A DNA stretch of 34,476 bases, from the NCBI GenBank assembly GCA_030681645.1, contig JAUXRX010000047.1, positions 1 through 34,476 of the forward strand, read 5' to 3'. Both the position numbers and the translations under genes were made by a program. Position 1 is the stretch's first letter. Each line of letters opens with the position of its first letter. Positions 32,617 to 34,476 of the stretch are shown piece by piece. The notes beneath the pieces were generated by a model. It was not told the origin of the DNA. It worked only from the letters and a program-made list of their open reading frames with translations, and did not search any database. The stretch is from Archangium sp. Lineage in GTDB: Bacteria; Myxococcota; Myxococcia; Myxococcales; Myxococcaceae.

Positions 32617-33473
32617 GCACGAGGGGGCCTGCCTTCGCCGCGCTGGGCGACGCCGACCTCGCGGCCTGGGATCGCGCGGCGGCGTGGCTCGAGGAGAAGT
32701 TGCCCGACTCGCCCCGCAAGGCCGAGCGCATCCACTGGCTCACCGTGCCGGTGCTGCTGTGGCTGCGTCGCGAGGTCGAGCGTTCAGCGCGAAGGCCGCT
32801 GATGGCGGGGCTGAGCGCGCCGCAAGGCTCGGGGAAGTCGACCCTGGTGGCGCTGCTCGTTCCACTCCTCGAGCAGTTCGGCATTCGCGCCGTCGCCCTG
32901 TCGATCGACGACTTCTACCTGCGGCGCGAAGACCAGCTGCGCCTCGCCGCGGAGCACCCGGGCAATCGTTACCTCGAGCACCGCGGCTATCCCGGCACGC
33001 ACGACGTCGCGCTCGGCGTGCGCACCCTCGAGGCGCTGCGTGAAGGCCGTGACGTCGAGTTGCCCTGCTACGACAAGTCGGCGCACGGCGGCCGGGGTGA
33101 TCGCAGCGAGCAGACGCGGCCGGTCAAGGGGCGCTTCGACCTGGTGCTGCTCGAGGGGTGGATGCTCGGCTTTTCGCCGGTGCACCCGGCTCCGAGCGGA
33201 CTCGAGGTGATCAACGAGAAGCTCGCCGGGTACGCGGCCTGGCACCGGCTGCTCGACGTGATGGTGTGTCTGCGCGCGAGAGACCCGGCGTTCGTGCTGC
33301 GCTGGCGCACCGAGGCGGAAGACGCCGCGCGCGCGAGCGGCAGGCCCGCGCTCTCACCGGCAGAGATCGACGACTACGTGCGCCGCTTTCTCCCCGCGTA
33401 CGAGCACTTCGGGCGCACGGTGGACTTCCAGCGCCAGCTCACCCTCACCCTCGACGCCGACCGGATACCCTGA
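32613..33473 (+). CDS. D-glycerate 3-kinase-like P-loop kinase
   Basis: A 286-residue cytoplasmic kinase. The Walker A motif GLSAPQGSGKST spans residues 66-77 (K75). ALSIDDFYLRREDQ, then PGNRYLEHRGYPGTHDVALG, then LPCYDKSAHGGRGDR, and LVLLEGWMLGFSP are the recognisable blocks of the plant GLYK/yeast YGR205w group. In plants that enzyme phosphorylates D-glycerate at C3 to close the photorespiratory cycle; in bacteria related proteins are less studied. The length matches. The start at GTG 32613 overlaps the preceding TGA (GTGA), so it is translationally coupled with the secreted protein upstream, an unexpected pairing. A REP-type repeat follows the stop by 16 bases. The substrate is inferred from family, not shown. 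Confidence 0.9.
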   Translation: MSTRGPAFAALGDADLAAWDRAAAWLEEKLPDSPRKAERIHWLTVPVLLWLRREVERSARRPLMAGLSAPQGSGKSTLVALLVPLLEQFGIRAVALSIDDFYLRREDQLRLAAEHPGNRYLEHRGYPGTHDVALGVRTLEALREGRDVELPCYDKSAHGGRGDRSEQTRPVKGRFDLVLLEGWMLGFSPVHPAPSGLEVINEKLAGYAAWHRLLDVMVCLRARDPAFVLRWRTEAEDAARASGRPALSPAEIDDYVRRFLPAYEHFGRTVDFQRQLTLTLDADRIP

Positions 33474-33489
33474 GTGGGAAAAGGGGGGG

Positions 33490-33511
33490 AAAAGGGGACA
33501 GGCTACTTTTC
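33490..33511 (+). repeat. REP-type repeat, copy A (plus orientation)
   Basis: A 22-bp unit with the core GGGGACAGGCTACTTTTC, 16 bases after the kinase stop. The GGGGACAGGCTnCTTTT core is a recurrent intergenic REP sequence that I associate with RAYT (REP-associated tyrosine transposase) neighbourhoods. GGGAAAAGGGG occurs twice in its left flank. Confidence 0.8.
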
Positions 33512-33678
33512 TCGCGGCCTGGATGACCTGCGCCTGGCGAGGCTCCTCGATGAGTACCGGAAGAAGACGTGCGCGTCTCCACCCGCAGGGAGCGCCCTTC
33601 GACGGTGCATTCCGGCGCGAGGGGGCGACCGACGTGCTCTCGGGGTCAACGATTCGCCGCGAGGTCGACCGAACGGCT

Positions 33679-33700
33679 GAAAAGCAGCCTGTCCCCTTTT
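33679..33700 (-). repeat. REP-type repeat, copy B (minus orientation)
   Basis: The reverse complement matches copy A at 21 of 22 positions, the difference being G for A in the ACAGGCTnC core. With copy A it forms an inverted pair, as in REPIN doublets. Confidence 0.85.
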
Positions 33701-33796
33701 GGGTCGTGAGGCCTTTCGGCTGACCGTTCAACCCGCGAGGTCGACCGTTCGGTCGTCGCGGGCGTGGCGCCGGAAGCGCCAGGGGGAGAATGGGGC

Positions 33797-34303
33797 ATGG
33801 ACTCTCTCTCCCTGCCCGCTCCCTCCCTCGAACCGCTCGCCGGCAGCCGCCGCTGGCCGTGGGTGCGCGACTTCACCTTCGTCGGCGGCGTCACCGGGTT
33901 CATGGCTCCGTACAGCGTCATCCGCGACGTCGGGTACGCCTCACTCACCGGGCTGGGCGGTGCCGCGAGCGGAGCGGTGCTCGGGGTGTTCAGCGCGTGG
34001 TTGCTCACGGGCTTCGGACGGAGGTGGCCCAAGCTCGTGTTCCTTCCAGTCGGCCTGGTGCTCGGTGCGCTGTGGGGCATGGCCGCCGCGGCGCCCACGG
34101 CGCTGACTTCGATGCGCAACCTGCTGGTGCTGTCCCTGCTCTTCGCGGGCGTCGCGGGCGCGCTGCAGCTGGGGTGGTTCTGGCTCAGCTACTGCTACCG
34201 GCGGGTCAACCGGCGCAGCACGTTCCCCGTGGTGCTGCTCGCCTCGCTGCTCGGGGGCGGCCTGGGCTGGGCCGGCTTCGCGGCGCTGGCGTTGCTGCAC
34301 TGA
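33797..34303 (+). CDS. Four-TM membrane protein of unknown function
   Basis: A 168-residue protein with four hydrophobic helices: FTFVGGVTGFMAPYSVIRDV (weak), GAASGAVLGVFSAWLLTG, LVFLPVGLVLGALWGMAAAA, NLLVLSLLFAGVAGALQLGWFWLSYC, and a final FPVVLLASLLGGGLGWAGF. The count may be four or five. A basic loop (YRRVNRRS) precedes the last helix. Purine-rich AGGGGGAGAATGGGGC before the ATG at 33797 supports that start; an upstream in-frame ATG at 33764 was rejected. It is flanked by REP-type repeats on both sides. No family was recognised. Confidence 0.7.
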   Translation: MDSLSLPAPSLEPLAGSRRWPWVRDFTFVGGVTGFMAPYSVIRDVGYASLTGLGGAASGAVLGVFSAWLLTGFGRRWPKLVFLPVGLVLGALWGMAAAAPTALTSMRNLLVLSLLFAGVAGALQLGWFWLSYCYRRVNRRSTFPVVLLASLLGGGLGWAGFAALALLH

Positions 34304-34306
34304 GGG

Positions 34307-34328
34307 AAATGGGGACAGGCTGCTTTTC
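34307..34328 (+). repeat. REP-type repeat, copy C (plus orientation)
   Basis: It matches the reverse complement of copy B at 21 of 22 positions and starts three bases after the stop of the 33797-34303 gene. Copies B and C therefore flank that gene in opposite orientation. Confidence 0.8.
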
Positions 34329-34346
34329 CCCACCGCGAGTGCACGA

Positions 34347-34476
34347 TCACTTTGAGGCGGCTGCAGCGGCCGCTCGGTTGAGGGGACTGACACGGCTCTT
34401 GGTGTAGTTGCGCAGCACGCGGCGCGGGGCGTTGGGCCGCAGTTGATGCTTGTGGGTCGCCGCAGGAGCTTTGAGC
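34347..34476 (-). CDS. Partial reading frame running off the right edge (C-terminal end only)
   Basis: On the minus strand about 42 codons remain open up to the window edge and end in TGA at 34347-34349. The translation includes HQLRPNAPRRVLRNYTKSRV and PLNRAAAAASK, a basic C-terminal tail. No Shine-Dalgarno or start is visible, so this is the 3' end of a gene that extends beyond 34476, or chance. I do not recognise it. Confidence 0.4.
   Translation of the reverse strand, partial: LKAPAATHKHQLRPNAPRRVLRNYTKSRVSPLNRAAAAAASK

Larger units (their letters stand above)
33490..33700. mobile_element. REPIN-like unit (inverted REP pair A-B)
   Basis: Copies A and B enclose 167 bp that contain no convincing gene; an open frame runs from copy A into copy B, but its product is unlike any family I know. 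Inverted REP pairs are usually non-autonomous and mobilised by a RAYT transposase encoded elsewhere; none is present here. The unit fills much of the 323-bp gap between the kinase and the four-TM protein (33474-33796). A 14-bp direct repeat CGCGAGGTCGACCG occurs at 33658-33671 and 33734-33747, on either side of copy B. Confidence 0.6.

Noticed and set aside
33474..33680. Short frame inside the REP pair as a gene
   Set aside because: It starts in repeat A and ends just inside repeat B, with phrases produced by the REP sequence itself, no ribosome site of its own and no family match.

Overview
The window is about 34.5 kb of very GC-rich DNA with gene-dense coding on both strands. It most likely comes from a myxobacterium (Myxococcota). 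Two neighbouring proteins end in the MYXO-CTERM pattern: a Gly-Cys motif, then a hydrophobic stretch, then Arg-Arg-Arg. Lipoproteins and secreted proteins are abundant, there are large secreted proteins built from 'choice-of-anchor D' beta modules, and several gene pairs overlap by four bases (GTGA, ATGA or TTGA). No rRNA, tRNA, CRISPR array, intact transposase or prophage was seen. The species call is inference.

Layout. 0.2-0.8 kb: an orphan AbiEi-type antitoxin-like regulator. 0.8-3.8 kb: a large anchor-D lipoprotein on the minus strand. 4.0-5.2 kb: argJ (arginine biosynthesis). 5.3-7.1 kb: a coupled pair of coiled-coil/membrane proteins of unknown function. 7.3-7.6 kb: a Uma2-family remnant with its centre deleted. 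7.6-11.7 kb: a secreted zinc metalloprotease with Cys-rich repeats and MYXO-CTERM, then two small lipoproteins. 11.8-12.8 kb: a secretin-like fragment, a small membrane protein, and a 335-bp unit bounded by two near-identical GAAA-loop hairpins. 12.8-14.4 kb: a DUF6600-type Pro-rich protein coupled to a four-helix membrane protein. 14.8-17.7 kb: an outer-membrane barrel and a cytoplasmic GH5 glycosidase. 17.8-20.8 kb: a Cys-rich copper-binding four-helix protein, small membrane proteins, an alpha/alpha-toroid protein, and a CsbD-DoxX pair.

20.8-23.5 kb: acetyl-CoA synthetase with an overlapping dienelactone hydrolase. 23.7-26.9 kb: a second anchor-D lipoprotein with an intact VWA domain. 26.9-28.4 kb: a two-gene copper-delivery operon (SCO and PCuAC) for cytochrome oxidase assembly. 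28.4-31.7 kb: a CNNM/CBS membrane protein downstream of a hybrid histidine kinase. 31.7-33.5 kb: a secreted protein coupled to a D-glycerate 3-kinase-like P-loop kinase. 33.5-34.3 kb: three REP-type repeats around a four-TM protein. A partial reading frame runs off the right edge.

Most interesting structures. First, the twin hairpins at 12486-12535 and 12771-12820, which share 45 of 50 positions and look like the ends of a small undescribed non-autonomous element. Second, the REP inverted pair at 33490-33700 with a third copy at 34307. Third, the paralogous anchor-D/VWA lipoproteins, one of which has lost MIDAS metal ligands. Fourth, an in-frame 27-bp minisatellite inside the protease propeptide. 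I do not see a convincing new multi-gene defence or biosynthetic system; the candidate novelty is mainly in the repeats and in unusual domain arrangements.
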